From Aquilaria yunnanensis (lineage: Eukaryota; Streptophyta; Magnoliopsida; Malvales; Thymelaeaceae), in assembly GCA_039654915.1 (NCBI GenBank), contig CM077597.1:80602001-80666000 (forward strand): a DNA stretch of 64,000 bases. The letters run 5' to 3'. The notes beneath the pieces are model-generated. The model did no database searches. It was not told the origin of the DNA and worked only from the letters and a program-made list of their open reading frames with translations. Below are positions 11,155 to 21,293 of this stretch, piece by piece (position 1 is the first letter of the stretch; each line of letters starts with the position of its first letter). The position numbers and the translations under genes were made by a program.

Positions 11155-13068
11155 AAAAACTTACCATAGTTATGAGTCCAGAATGATTTAGTCACTATAA
11201 TTTTGAGTAGTTCTAATTATGGGTAAAATCTAAATTTAGTCCCTTAACTTTAATGGTCATCCTAATGTGGTCTCTTAACTTAAAATGTGACCATTAAAGT
11301 CCATTAACTTAACTCGCGTGTCATATTTTGGTCTCTACCGTTAGTTCAGGTGTTAGTTTAGATAGAAATTGTTGTGGCACTCCAAATTGCTTACATGACA
11401 CGCCAATTACCACGTGACATCCTCTTTTATAAAAATAAGTGATAAGACTGAAAAAATAAAAATTGAGGGTAGAATTGACGAAGATAAATATTTTTTGAGA
11501 GTTAAAAGGTGATTAATCAAAATTTCATCATATTCTCATCTCTCTTTATCGTCACCACTTGCCAAGCCCACCACCATTTTGTCGCTGCCAATGCCCACCG
11601 CAGCCGTCTTGCCACCATCTCACCACCGCCCAATGCCTAACGCCCATCCCCGCCATCTCGCCACTGGCACTGATTTGTTCTGCCTTGTCCACCATCTCGC
11701 CATCGCCACCATCTCCCCCCCCACAGTCACCAATTTCTCCTCTTCCCATTCGTATCTCTTCAATTTCTTCCCTTTCCCCTCTATTCCTTTCATCGTCTTT
11801 GTTTTTCCTTCTTCCCCGTCCCTCATTTCCCCCTTTTCCTCATCTTGATTTCCCTGTCTTCCTCGTCCCAATTTCCCACTATTCCTTGTCCTGATTTCCT
11901 CGTCTTCTCCCTCTTCCCCATCCCGATTTCCTCGTCCATATTTCCCTTTCTTCTCCCTTTCAATTTTGGGTTGTTGAGCTGTGCCTTGCCCAGCAAATTT
12001 GGAAGCTGCCGCCATTGCCGAATTGCCGAAGCACATCTGCCGTCAGAGTCATGTTGGGTTAATGATGTTTTAGGCCCTTCAAATTATTTGTTTGTGTCAG
12101 TTCTACCTTGATATCTATTATCCTTTCAGTCTTGTCACTTATTTTTCATAAAAGAGAATGTCATGTGGTAGTTGGCGTGCCACATAAGCAATTTCTGCCT
12201 AAACTAACAACTAAACTGACAGTAAGGACCAAAATCGGACACACTAGTTAAGTTAGGCGACTTTAATAGTTACTTTTTGAGTTAAAAAGACTACACCAGA
12301 CAAACCTTAAAGTTAGTGGACTAAATTTGGATTTTACCCTTCTAATTGTATTCCTTAAGTCATAGTTTGGGTTCAAATTGGTTACTTATGTTTCAGTTTT
12401 TTTACTGAATATGAAACAAGCCGTTAAAAACCTAACGGTAAATACGGAAAGTTGTTGATTTTGAAATCTTGGGGTACTTATATAATTTTTAACAAATTTC
12501 AAGAGCTGTGTATAATTTATCATTTTTATTTTTTTATGCAACAATTACCTATATTCTTTACTGGATTCGCCACTAATCCCTTTAGAAATGATATTCAAAT
12601 TAGTCACCATATTCAATACTACAAATGACTTGAACCCCGATCAAATGAAACTCACTCATCTAACATCGATGTGTTTCTGATCATTTGCTTCCTAGTGTGA
12701 TAGTTTTTTTATTTATAAATAGTGATGTCCAAAATTATGTCTTTTGGCATTGTCTATGTCACCAATGGTGGATCTGGTGGTAATCCACACAGTGCCTGGT
12801 GCGCCAAAAAAAAAAAATAAAATAAATAAAAGGTTAAATTACACAAAGTTTCTAAAGTTTGTTAAAAAGTGTATCAGTACCCTAAGATTTGAAAACCAAC
12901 AAATTTTTGTGTTTATTATTAGGTGTTTAACGGTTGATGACATATTAGACACTAAATTGTAATATTAGTGGCCAATTTAGACTCAAACTATAACTTTAAT
13001 GATATAATTGGAACAATCCAAAACTATAATGATCAAATCGGTTCATACTCATAACCATGGTGAGTTTA
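11155..13068. mobile_element. Outer TIR element, split by a nested MULE
   Basis: Left (11155 onward) AAAAAACTTACCATAG and right (reverse complement from 13068) AATAAACTCACCATGG begin a pair of inverted repeats of about 100 bases. Both run through a TTATGAGT block and end near CAAATTGGTTAC / TAAATTGGCCAC. The left repeat is continuous only if the 11221-12339 MULE and one target copy are removed. The remaining core is about 0.8 kb. No clear target duplication was found, so the superfamily is uncertain. The right end stops about 350 bases before the F-box gene at 13420. Confidence 0.62.
11221..12339. mobile_element. MULE, family A copy 1 (1,119 bp, nested)
   Basis: The ends are GGGTAAAATCTAAATTTAGT and its near reverse complement. 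The inverted repeats are long (about 200 bases) and continue through a CTTAACTTTAA block. A 10-bp target duplication with one mismatch flanks it: TTCTAATTAT at 11211-11220 and TTCTAATTGT at 12340-12349. Long TIRs with a 9-11 bp duplication define Mutator-like elements. No MURA transposase is present. The interior (11545-12060) is C-rich, with overlapping Pro/Ser-rich and Glu/Gly/Lys-rich readings on the two strands. This is the profile of a Pack-MULE carrying host exon-like DNA, but the donor gene is not recognised. Confidence 0.85.
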
Positions 13069-13419
13069 TTTTGTTTCTATTCCTCAGAGGGGTGGGCCCG
13101 TGTCTGTTCGTGATGGGCGTGAGTTCCACAACTGAATCTGATGATGGCGTGATCGTGGAGGGCGAATTTCCTGTGGAAATCCAGATGTGTTGGCCACGTT
13201 ATGAGGCCTTGCCAAAATGAACGAGGCAAGAGATGGACTACTTATACAGTTGTTTCCCGGTTAAGCCAAGCAGTTGCTGAATTCTGGAAACAAAGCCGCT
13301 CCCTTTCGGCCAATTCTGAAAACAAAAATGGAGGATAATTGGAAGCTCTAAGTTTCCACTGTTCAAGAGCTTGAGCGCTTCCTCTTCTTTCAAAAAAAAT
13401 TTCACCTTTTCAACGCGAA
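12350..13419. other. Right part of the outer TIR element and F-box upstream region
   Basis: It contains an A/T-rich tract near 12807-12830 and no supported gene. After 13068 the sequence gains GC and includes a 70-codon ORF (13008-13220) that overlaps the TIR and has no family signature. The last 200 bases before 13420 are the probable promoter and leader of the first F-box gene. The final part (TTTCACCTTTTCAACGCGAA) matches the leader before the second F-box gene, so it predates the duplication. Confidence 0.5.
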
Positions 13420-14787
13420 ATGTCCAAGCAAACTCGAAATTCCGACAGTTTGCCAGATGAAATCCTGGTCGAAATTCTGTGCAGGCTCCCGGTCAAAGCC
13501 CTGTTGAAATGCTTGTGCGTCTGCAAGGATTGGTACTCTCTCATCAAAAGCCCTTCTTTCATCTCCTCTCATCTTGACCGGACCCAGAAGATCAAGACCC
13601 AGAATCTGTTTCTACTCCGCCTCTGTTCAAATACCGGGAAAGTCCGCTACTTCGCGCACTCTGACGACCCACAGTTCAGCCGGCGGGCGAGGCTCCATTT
13701 CCCGTTCCAGTCGTGTTTCCGGGTGATTGGTTCCTGCAACGGATTGATTTGCTTGGTTAATGATCCCTCTGCTTACTGTTTTATCGAGTATCCTATTACT
13801 ATTTTTTTGTGGAATCCTTTGGTGAAAAAATTGGTAATTCCTCCAAAGCAAACGTTTTCTCCGAGCGGTGCTTTTGGGTTTGGATTTGATTATAGAAATA
13901 ACGATTATAAGATAGTGTATATTGACAGCAGGAGAGATTTTCTTGCCGTTCGTGTCTACTCCCTGAGTACGAATTCCTGGAAGTTCTTCTATGTTGCTGA
14001 ACTCAAGTATGCTTCGATTAAAAGCCATTCAGTTGCATTTGTTAATTGGATCTTGCACTGGTTTGTCGAGAAACATATTGGCAATGGGTGTTCTAGAAAC
14101 ATGATTTTAGGGTTTGATGTGAGTGATGAGTCGTTTCATGAGATCATGCTGCCTGAGGCTTTGTCTGAGCCAGATACAGTCTATGACACTGCAATGGCAT
14201 TTGGGAAATCCTTGTCTGTTGTGGCGACTCCTAGGTCTTTGTTTCAGGTTAATCTTACTTATATTAGTACAATGAGAGAATATGGAGTGACTGAGTCATG
14301 GACTAAGCCTAAGCCATTGGTGGCTCAAACGGATAGGAAAAAATCCCCACGAGTATTGGGGTTAAGGGAGAATGGCATTGTGTTGATGGAAATAGATGAA
14401 GGAAGCATAGTATCATATGATCTGAATTGTAATGAGTTTAGAGACCTTGGAATTCGGGGAAGACCAAGGAACTTTTATCTGTGTGACTATACGGAGAGCC
14501 TAGTGTTACTAGACAAGGGGACCGGCTTGAGTGGCATGGGTAATATATTGGATTGTTGGAATGCAGATGATAGCAGTGACACTGGTGCTTCGTGTTTTGT
14601 GGATGTCATTTCTATCCACTCGAGTGGGGAAGAAAGTGTTGGTTTTGGTGAAGATACACCTTCAATTGATAATTCAAGCGATGAAGTGAGCAAAGATGTA
14701 ACTGATGCAGATTTAAGCAAAGAAGCAACAAACGAGGCCAGTGGCAGTGCAGGTGACCACCCAATTAACCCGTCATGCAATATATAA
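13420..14787 (+). CDS. F-box protein with FBA domain (copy 1)
   Basis: Single-exon ORF of 455 codons. The F-box occupies roughly residues 8-50 (LPDEILVEILCRLPVKALL followed by KCLCVCKDWYSLIKSPSF), the Skp1-binding part of SCF ubiquitin ligases. It is followed by an F-box-associated (FBA) region with the usual landmarks: IGSCNGLICL near 107, FLWNPLVKKLV near 128, GFGFDYRNNDYKIV near 151 and W-x(4)-V/ILHWF near 210. The C-terminal 70 or so residues are an acidic Ser/Thr-rich tail, probably disordered. The family recruits substrates for ubiquitination through the FBA region; this target is unknown. The start is supported because its leader and first residues (MSKQ) match the paralogue (MTKQ). 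A splice-donor-like AG|GTAAGT lies 34 bases after the stop, suggesting a 3'-UTR intron. Confidence 0.94.
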   Translation: MSKQTRNSDSLPDEILVEILCRLPVKALLKCLCVCKDWYSLIKSPSFISSHLDRTQKIKTQNLFLLRLCSNTGKVRYFAHSDDPQFSRRARLHFPFQSCFRVIGSCNGLICLVNDPSAYCFIEYPITIFLWNPLVKKLVIPPKQTFSPSGAFGFGFDYRNNDYKIVYIDSRRDFLAVRVYSLSTNSWKFFYVAELKYASIKSHSVAFVNWILHWFVEKHIGNGCSRNMILGFDVSDESFHEIMLPEALSEPDTVYDTAMAFGKSLSVVATPRSLFQVNLTYISTMREYGVTESWTKPKPLVAQTDRKKSPRVLGLRENGIVLMEIDEGSIVSYDLNCNEFRDLGIRGRPRNFYLCDYTESLVLLDKGTGLSGMGNILDCWNADDSSDTGASCFVDVISIHSSGEESVGFGEDTPSIDNSSDEVSKDVTDADLSKEATNEASGSAGDHPINPSCNI

Positions 14788-17646
14788 TCTGGAGCAACAA
14801 AGAACCCACGTCGGAGGTAAGTTTGTTTTGCCCATTTGGTTGTGATTTCGATTGCTCTAGTTGTTTCGCTTTGAACTGAAGCCTAACAGCACTACAACAA
14901 AAATAAATGAATAAACTAACGCCTAAGAGGACTGGGTCTCTCATTGTTATGTGGCTGCTGTCAAAACGTAGCAAATGAGTGCAGAATGAGGGCAGCAATC
15001 ATGAACTAGCCTGGTTTCCTTCTCTCAATTATCTAATTTTATTCGTGTAGTAGTTGCGGTATTTATTTCTAAGTTTAATGGTCACTTGCTATATTGGTAG
15101 TTATCCCATTTGTCCTAAAGACTTGTGGCCACTGGTGGAGAAGTGGGAATTCAGTTGTTTTGTTAGAAAAGCCTCCCTTTGCTGAGGCCATTGTATATGG
15201 TTTTCGCGAGAAACTTGATTTTCCTATGTCTCTTGAGATCAAAAGATTTTGTCTAATTAGCTTTTGGTATGGCAGGAGTTAGATAAAAAGATTTTGTCCA
15301 ATGAGCTTTTGGTATAGCAGGAGTTTCTCTTAATGTGCCTTGAGTTGCCCATAATTGATAAGATAGTAATAAAGAAAAATTTAGGACATTATTACATTTA
15401 GCAGCAACAGGTTTTTGTGGTGAATTACTTTTTAACACAATCTATCTTTTGGCTCATTTTGGAACCAAAAAGAGATTATGCTTTTCCTTTTATTGTTTTG
15501 TGGAAAGATTGATAATTTATTTATCAATATTATTGCTCGGAAGGCTTTGTTCATTTTGCATTATAGAAAATACATCAATCTCATTCTTACCTTTTTGTTT
15601 TTTTTGGTCTGGAACCAAATGTCATTTGAAAGTTGATACTCTATTTACTTAATAATCACTCAATAATTTTTTTTTTTTCAGAAAGTAACTAAGTTTTTAT
15701 TATTTTTTTCCTTACTCAACCTTAAAAGATTAATGAAAAATATTTATTTTTTTTCTCAAAAAAATGTTTTTGAAATTGCTTTTTGGGCATTTTAAAGTGT
15801 AATGTTTCAATAGGCGTACAATACAAATAATAACTACATATAAAAATAAGCTCTTAAAAACGTTTCTTTAAAAATCTCAGGCAAAGACAGCTTAGCGTTT
15901 TAATCTTGAAGACACCAGTTTCAACTCATGCTGCTACAAGCCATCTTTATCCAGCTTTTGCATACCATTGATGCTAATTGGTAATGCTATTGTCAAGCAA
16001 ACTATAAAGTGATCTTTGTTTATCGTGTTCAAATTGTTTAAACTATGAAGTGTACAATGAACCAAAGGAAAAAAAAAACAGAGAGAAATTTATCCATGAT
16101 TCCTCTTATCATCAATAGCTTTTGATCCTGCCGTAGAAAATCCCACCAAATATTTACTTTAAAAATAAAAATGCACTTGAGGGCTCAGGTTTTATGTGGG
16201 TGCTGAGCTGACACAACTGAAGCCCTTAATCCAATTGACAAGTTAAAGGTTTTGAGCAACAGTCCTTGAGCCTTAAGGGAAGGGGACAGTCAGGTGATAA
16301 GGACTTGGAGGAAACTTATAATTTTGGTGCAATATGATGTGGGAAGAAAGTCTGAAATCTGTTTGTACATATGTCTCTTTTAAGCTTGGGATAGGTTTCT
16401 TAAGTAAGAAGTAATCTTGCTTTAGTTAGTAATAAGTTGTGAAAACACTTATTGTTTTTGGTTAAGAGATAGTAGTTAGCTGTGGAGATTAATTTGTTTA
16501 GGGTTATAACTTTTGGAACAGAAAGTATGTCCCTGCTTGGTGTGTTGTGGAGTTAGGGTGGTCGTCTAGGCTCGTACCTGTACAAAGGTTTGTGATCCTT
16601 AACTGTTCTTTAGCCCCAAGAATCATATAGTTGATGCCTCTTCTACTTCTGTAATAATAGTGACTTCAGCACCAGTACTAAGTTCTTTTATAGAATCTCT
16701 ATGAACTCATGCATATCTACCCCTTTCTGAGATTTTGTTGCCTTGCTCCTTTGCTTCTGAATGCAGGTTTGCTGAGTGATGGTGCTAATGTAGGTTGTTT
16801 GCAGGGCGTTGACGACTAGAGCCTCTAGTAAAGTCTGTGATAATGTAGTAGTTTTCTGCCCCCGATTGCCAAGGGAAGTGATAAGCGGGTGTTGAACTTC
16901 TACTGCAGTAACTTCAGCAATTTCTATGTGTTGAGAGCCGTCATGTACATATTAAACTGTGGTTCTGAAAAGACTTTGAATCGAGTGTCGTACTAACCAA
17001 TACTTGCATTTGCGTCGTAGATCCTGAGGAGTTAGCAGTAGAAATGTATGTCTGCTATGAATTTTAAGGAGAGACTTGTCTTGGACATTTTAGATGTGGC
17101 ATCCGAATCTTGTTGAACTAGTTTATAGCCAGAGTCAAGCATCCAAGTGTGATTTTAGGCTGCTGGGAATTCTGCAGCAGTAACAGAATTGCCAAGCTGC
17201 AGGTTGACCACAAAGGGACTAGCGGGTGATTTTCGGGTTTGTTCTTTATCTCTGGATTCTGTAAAACTTAGGTAGCAAGTTAATAAACTTTTTAGACAGG
17301 GAACTAATAGTACTAATGTGGAAGTAAATAAAAGAAGAAGAAAAGCAAAAGAAGAGAAAGAATTAGGTGGAGAGTAAAAAATTGGATGGGAAAGGAATAA
17401 ACTTTGGGCAGAAAATGGTAGCCGGCCGGGGGGAGTGATTGGGTTCTTGGCCTCCGTCCGAATAGAAAGCCTTATCTAGTTCTTGAACTAGGACACCTTG
17501 CTCTGGCAGCTGAAAAAATGAATGCTTGTTAATGGTGTCATCAGAAATACCAACTGTATTGTTTTTGCATAATGGAGAGAGCAAATTGCATAAATGATTT
17601 CTAACATTTAATTATCATTTTATTTAAGTTCCTGATTTATTAATTA
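14788..17646. other. 3' region of F-box copy 1 and spacer
   Basis: No further coding gene is seen. AG|GTAAGT at about 14815-14822 looks like a 3'-UTR intron donor. Acceptor-like AATGCAG|G and TTTGCAG|G occur near 16770 and 16805, so 16770-17300 could be a 3'-UTR exon, with AATAAA near 17282. Segments at 14936-15020 resemble the region after the second F-box gene (CTCATTGTTATGT), marking the duplicated block. A 45-bp direct repeat (15241-15325) lies inside. The 73-codon minus ORF at 17363-17584 has no known domain. Confidence 0.45.
15241..15325. repeat. Tandem repeat, 2 x about 45 bp
   Basis: The unit AAAAGATTTTGTCYAATKAG...GCAGGAGTT occurs at 15241 and again at 15286 with few changes, so it is a recent local duplication. 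Confidence 0.75.
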
Positions 17647-19640
17647 TTTTTTTTTTCAAAACACCTCGGTGAGTGCAGTCTTCATTAATCAGATAAGCCC
17701 AAGAACACTTCCAAAATAGATGCAAGGGCCTGTAGGATCGAAACTAGCAAAACCTGCATCAAAACGAAAAGCAAATTAAACATTAGCCTATCCAAAATCT
17801 GGCCAGTACAATCTATCCAAAAGCCATATTAATATCTAAATCAAACCTAATCTAAACAACATTCTTAATTTGCCGAATAAGAACCTCCGGTTGTATGCAA
17901 TCGTTATGGTGAACCCTTCTATTTCGTTCTTGCCACAAAAATTAAATCATAGCAAGAAAACAAAATCTTCTAATCTTTGCCTTAACACTACTCCCGTTAA
18001 CTATAAAAAGCAATCACAACCAATCTCATGGCCATTTCCTAGGAGCATTTCTTAGTTTCAACTTACACAAAATCTGTCTCCATACCAGTACCGAATAGCC
18101 ACAATCAATAAACAAATGGTCTCTAGATTCCTCCTTAATCATGCATAATGGGCATAATACAGAAGCTAGAGATATATACAAGCTCATTTTGTCATATGTA
18201 GCAAGTATATTCAACATAGCAAACCAACATATCAAAGAAAATTTAGGGGCCGAGTTCTATACCAATTTAAACTAGTCCACCTGGTAATAGTTTTCCGTGA
18301 CATGCAAAAAGGCCAAACTCACACAAATTTTCTCATTTTTCACACAATCGCAAACTTGGACATGCATAACAATCAAAAAATAAGGTCTGGACATCTTTCC
18401 AATTGACAAAAGCATCACAAACGGGTCTTATCAGCCAAATGTCATGGTCTTTGAGATAGTAAGCATGCACCCATTTTACCCACAAGCTGCCTTTACCCAC
18501 CATTAATCTCCACAGTTTTTTCCCATTCAGGCAGTGTCCGTCCCAAGGAGATTGAAAATTCCAAGCCCACCTTGTTTTTTGGCACACAGACCTTAACTTA
18601 GGCAACATGATATCTATGGTCATAGATTGAACCTGTCTAGATAAAATCACTGTAACACTGCTCTAAGTGTTACAACATAGTTTTAGGGATAGGAAACAGA
18701 GCTGACCAGTAAGCTTGGATACTGAAGATAACATATTTTATCAATTAAACTTTACTAGCATAGGATAAAAATACATTTGCCCAACTATTCAAACTATTCA
18801 AGATTTTCTCCTCCAAAGGTTTATAGTGCACAATTTGCAATTGAGAATCAACAAGGGAAACACCTAAATATTTAATATGTAGAGTCTCCAGAGATAGTTA
18901 AAATTTGAAGGATATTTCTACCTAAATCTTCGTCCACCCCCCAAAGAAGACCTAACTTTTTTCATGGTTAATCACCAAGCAGAGGTGCCAGAGAAAGTAC
19001 CCGAGCAATGTCTAATGCCCCTTACAGAGTTAAAGTACCCAAGCAATGTCTAATGCCCCTTACAGAGTTAACATCCCCTTTAGCAAAAATCATTGTGTCA
19101 TCCACAAACATAAGATGAAAGGGAAACTCTCTTACATTTGGGATGATAACTAATATGATTTTCATCATACATTTTCTTTAAGGCCCAAGATAAATAATCC
19201 ATGGCAAGCACAACCAAAAGAAGAGGCAAAGGATCCCCCTATCTCATAACTTCTTTTCCTTTAAAATAGCCACATAGGGTACCATTAATCATAATAGAAA
19301 AAGAAGGAGATTTAACACATTGCATAACCTAATTAACCCAATTCACAGGGAAATCAAGTTTATGTAAGAATTGCTCCAGAAAACTCCAATCTAACACGTT
19401 ATAAGCCTTCCTCAAGTCAATTTTCAAACACACTAGGCTTAATACTTCTTCTACTATAGCCCCTCATCAATTTATGGTAAAGCAAAACATTATCCACAAT
19501 ATATCTTTGCTTAACAAAAGCCCCTCACTCTCATGAATAAGATAAGGAAAAGCATTTTGCAATCTAACAACCAGGATTTTAGATATAAACTTATGAAGGA
19601 CATTGCAATAGGATATAGGTCTAAAATAGATTTCATACAT
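17647..19640 (-). pseudogene. Degenerate LINE retrotransposon, 5'-truncated
   Basis: Read on the minus strand, the segment gives successive pieces of a plant L1-type ORF2. FRPISYCNVLHKFISKIL near 19560-19625 is the start of the reverse-transcriptase core. FVDDTMIFAKGD near 19085-19108 is the RT catalytic Y/F-x-DD motif. GSLWVKWVHAYYLKDHDIW near 18470 follows, and a C-terminal zinc-binding block (CPLCMIKEESRDHLFIDC) lies near 18100-18160. Many stops and frameshifts separate these pieces. The endonuclease domain is missing, as in 5'-truncated insertions. A T10 tract at 17647-17656 fits the poly(A) tail of a minus-strand copy. No clear target duplication was identified. It lies between the two F-box copies. 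Confidence 0.85.
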
Positions 19641-19985
19641 TGAGAAATTAAAATAAAATAATTTTGATAGATTTAGGGTCAATGTTAAACATTTAACAAG
19701 TTAAGAACTAAAAAAAAGAAAATTAAATGTTAAAAAACATCTTTGTAATTTACTCATAACAAGACGTTCTAACCTCTCTTCTTCTTTGTTCTACTTCTAC
19801 CCACAGCGACAAGGCAGTGAAAAAACAGGCTAAGAAGGAAACGTCACCATTTTTGGAGTCTCTGTACCTTATTGTCGGTATCAAGTGTTTTAGGACTGGA
19901 ATGGCAGCATATCATACGCTCCCAAGTTACAATTCTTCTGGGGTTTCGAAAAAGTTCAGAAAAATTTCGACTTTTTCTTCGCGAA
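19641..19985. other. Upstream region of F-box copy 2
   Basis: Promoter and leader of the second F-box gene. The last 30 bases resemble the leader of copy 1. No clear TATA box could be chosen. An upstream in-frame ATG at 19872 would add 38 residues; it is not preferred because the added part has no counterpart in copy 1. Confidence 0.4.
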
Positions 19986-21293
19986 ATGACGAAGCAAGGC
20001 AGAAGTTCCGACATCTTTCCGGCCGAAATCCTGGTCGAAATTCTGTGTAAGCTCCCAGTCAAAGCCCTGTTGAAATGCTTGTGCGTATGCAAGAATTGGT
20101 ACTCTCTCATCAAAACCCCTTCTTTCATCGCCTCTCAGCTCGATTGGACCCAGAAGACCAAAACCCAGAATCTGTTTCTGCTGAGAATGTATTATGGATG
20201 GGGTGCTGCGCTTTACCTCTCCTTCTTGGACGACCCGCAATTCAGCAACCGGGTGAGGCTCCATTTCCCCTTCAAGACGGATTTCCGGCCGATCGGCGCT
20301 TGCAACGGGGTGGTTTGCTTGGTAAATCATGCCTCTGCGTACTCCTTCGATTATCCTTGTGTCTTTTTGTGGAACCCTTTGGTCAGAAAAGTGGTAGTTC
20401 CTGAGCAGCAAAGATGTTTTCCTGGGGATGCTTTTGGGTTTGGGTTTGATTCTAGAAATAACGATTATAAGGTTGTGTGTGTTAGGAGCACTCGTGATTG
20501 TGTTAGAATTCTTGTTTACTCTCTGAGTTCGGATTCCTGGAAGTCGAGAGATATCCCTGAACTTAAGTATGAGAGGATTCAGCCTGATTCGGTTGCATTT
20601 GGGAATGGAATTCTGCACTGGTTTGGCCACAAGCATACTGGGAACGGGAATACTAGGGGTGTGATATTGGGCTTTGATGTGAACAATGAGGTGTTTCATG
20701 AAATCATGTTGCCAGAGGCTGTATCAGGGCCAGACATATCTGACAACGCTGTAATGGCATACAGAAAATCCTTGCCTGTAGCTGTCACTACTTGTGGGCT
20801 TGGGTCTGGTCAGCGTTATACCAGCACAATGGAAGACTCTGGAGTTGCTGAGTCGTGGACTAAACTATTGATACTTTCTGAGGAAAGGTGGTGGGTATTG
20901 GGGTTCAGGAAGAATGGCAATGTGCTATTTGAAGAGGATGTTGATGACATATTTTCACGTGATCCAGTTCCCTGTAAGTACAGATCAGGCCTTGTTACTC
21001 GGGGAGGAGCTAGTTATTCTTATCTGTATGACTTTGTGGAGAGCCTGGTGTTACTGGACAGGGGAACTAGTTTAACTGGTATGAAAAACATAGTGGACTT
21101 ACGCAATGCAGATGATTGGAGCAATCTTCATGCGATATCAGTTGACAACTCCAGCAAAGAAGCAGGTGAGAATTCTTCAAGTGAAGGTCTAAATGATGAC
21201 GCTTTAAGCAAGGGTACAGTGGATGAGTCAGCTGAGTCAAGTGACGGTGCAGGAATGGATGCTAATAGGGGCAATGAAGAAACAACAGCATAG
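19986..21293 (+). CDS. F-box protein with FBA domain (copy 2)
   Basis: Single exon, 435 codons from the ATG at 19986 (MTKQGRSSD), chosen because it aligns with the start of copy 1. The F-box is at about residues 8-50 (AEILVEILCKLPVKALL, then KCLCVCKNWYSLIK). The FBA region has IGACNGVVCLVN, FLWNPLVRKVV, GFGFDSRNNDYKVV and NGILHWFGHKH. The C-terminal 50 or so residues are acidic and Ser-rich, like copy 1 but different in sequence. The shared order of motifs, leader and 3' flank shows a tandem duplication. Both copies have a full-length frame, so both could encode adaptors of SCF ubiquitin ligases; divergence in the FBA part would allow different targets. The stop codon TAG abuts GTAAGC, a likely 3'-UTR intron donor. 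Confidence 0.94.
   Translation: MTKQGRSSDIFPAEILVEILCKLPVKALLKCLCVCKNWYSLIKTPSFIASQLDWTQKTKTQNLFLLRMYYGWGAALYLSFLDDPQFSNRVRLHFPFKTDFRPIGACNGVVCLVNHASAYSFDYPCVFLWNPLVRKVVVPEQQRCFPGDAFGFGFDSRNNDYKVVCVRSTRDCVRILVYSLSSDSWKSRDIPELKYERIQPDSVAFGNGILHWFGHKHTGNGNTRGVILGFDVNNEVFHEIMLPEAVSGPDISDNAVMAYRKSLPVAVTTCGLGSGQRYTSTMEDSGVAESWTKLLILSEERWWVLGFRKNGNVLFEEDVDDIFSRDPVPCKYRSGLVTRGGASYSYLYDFVESLVLLDRGTSLTGMKNIVDLRNADDWSNLHAISVDNSSKEAGENSSSEGLNDDALSKGTVDESAESSDGAGMDANRGNEETTA

Noticed and set aside
19872..19985. Upstream start for F-box copy 2, adding 38 residues
   Set aside because: The added part has no counterpart in copy 1, whereas the second ATG aligns with it.
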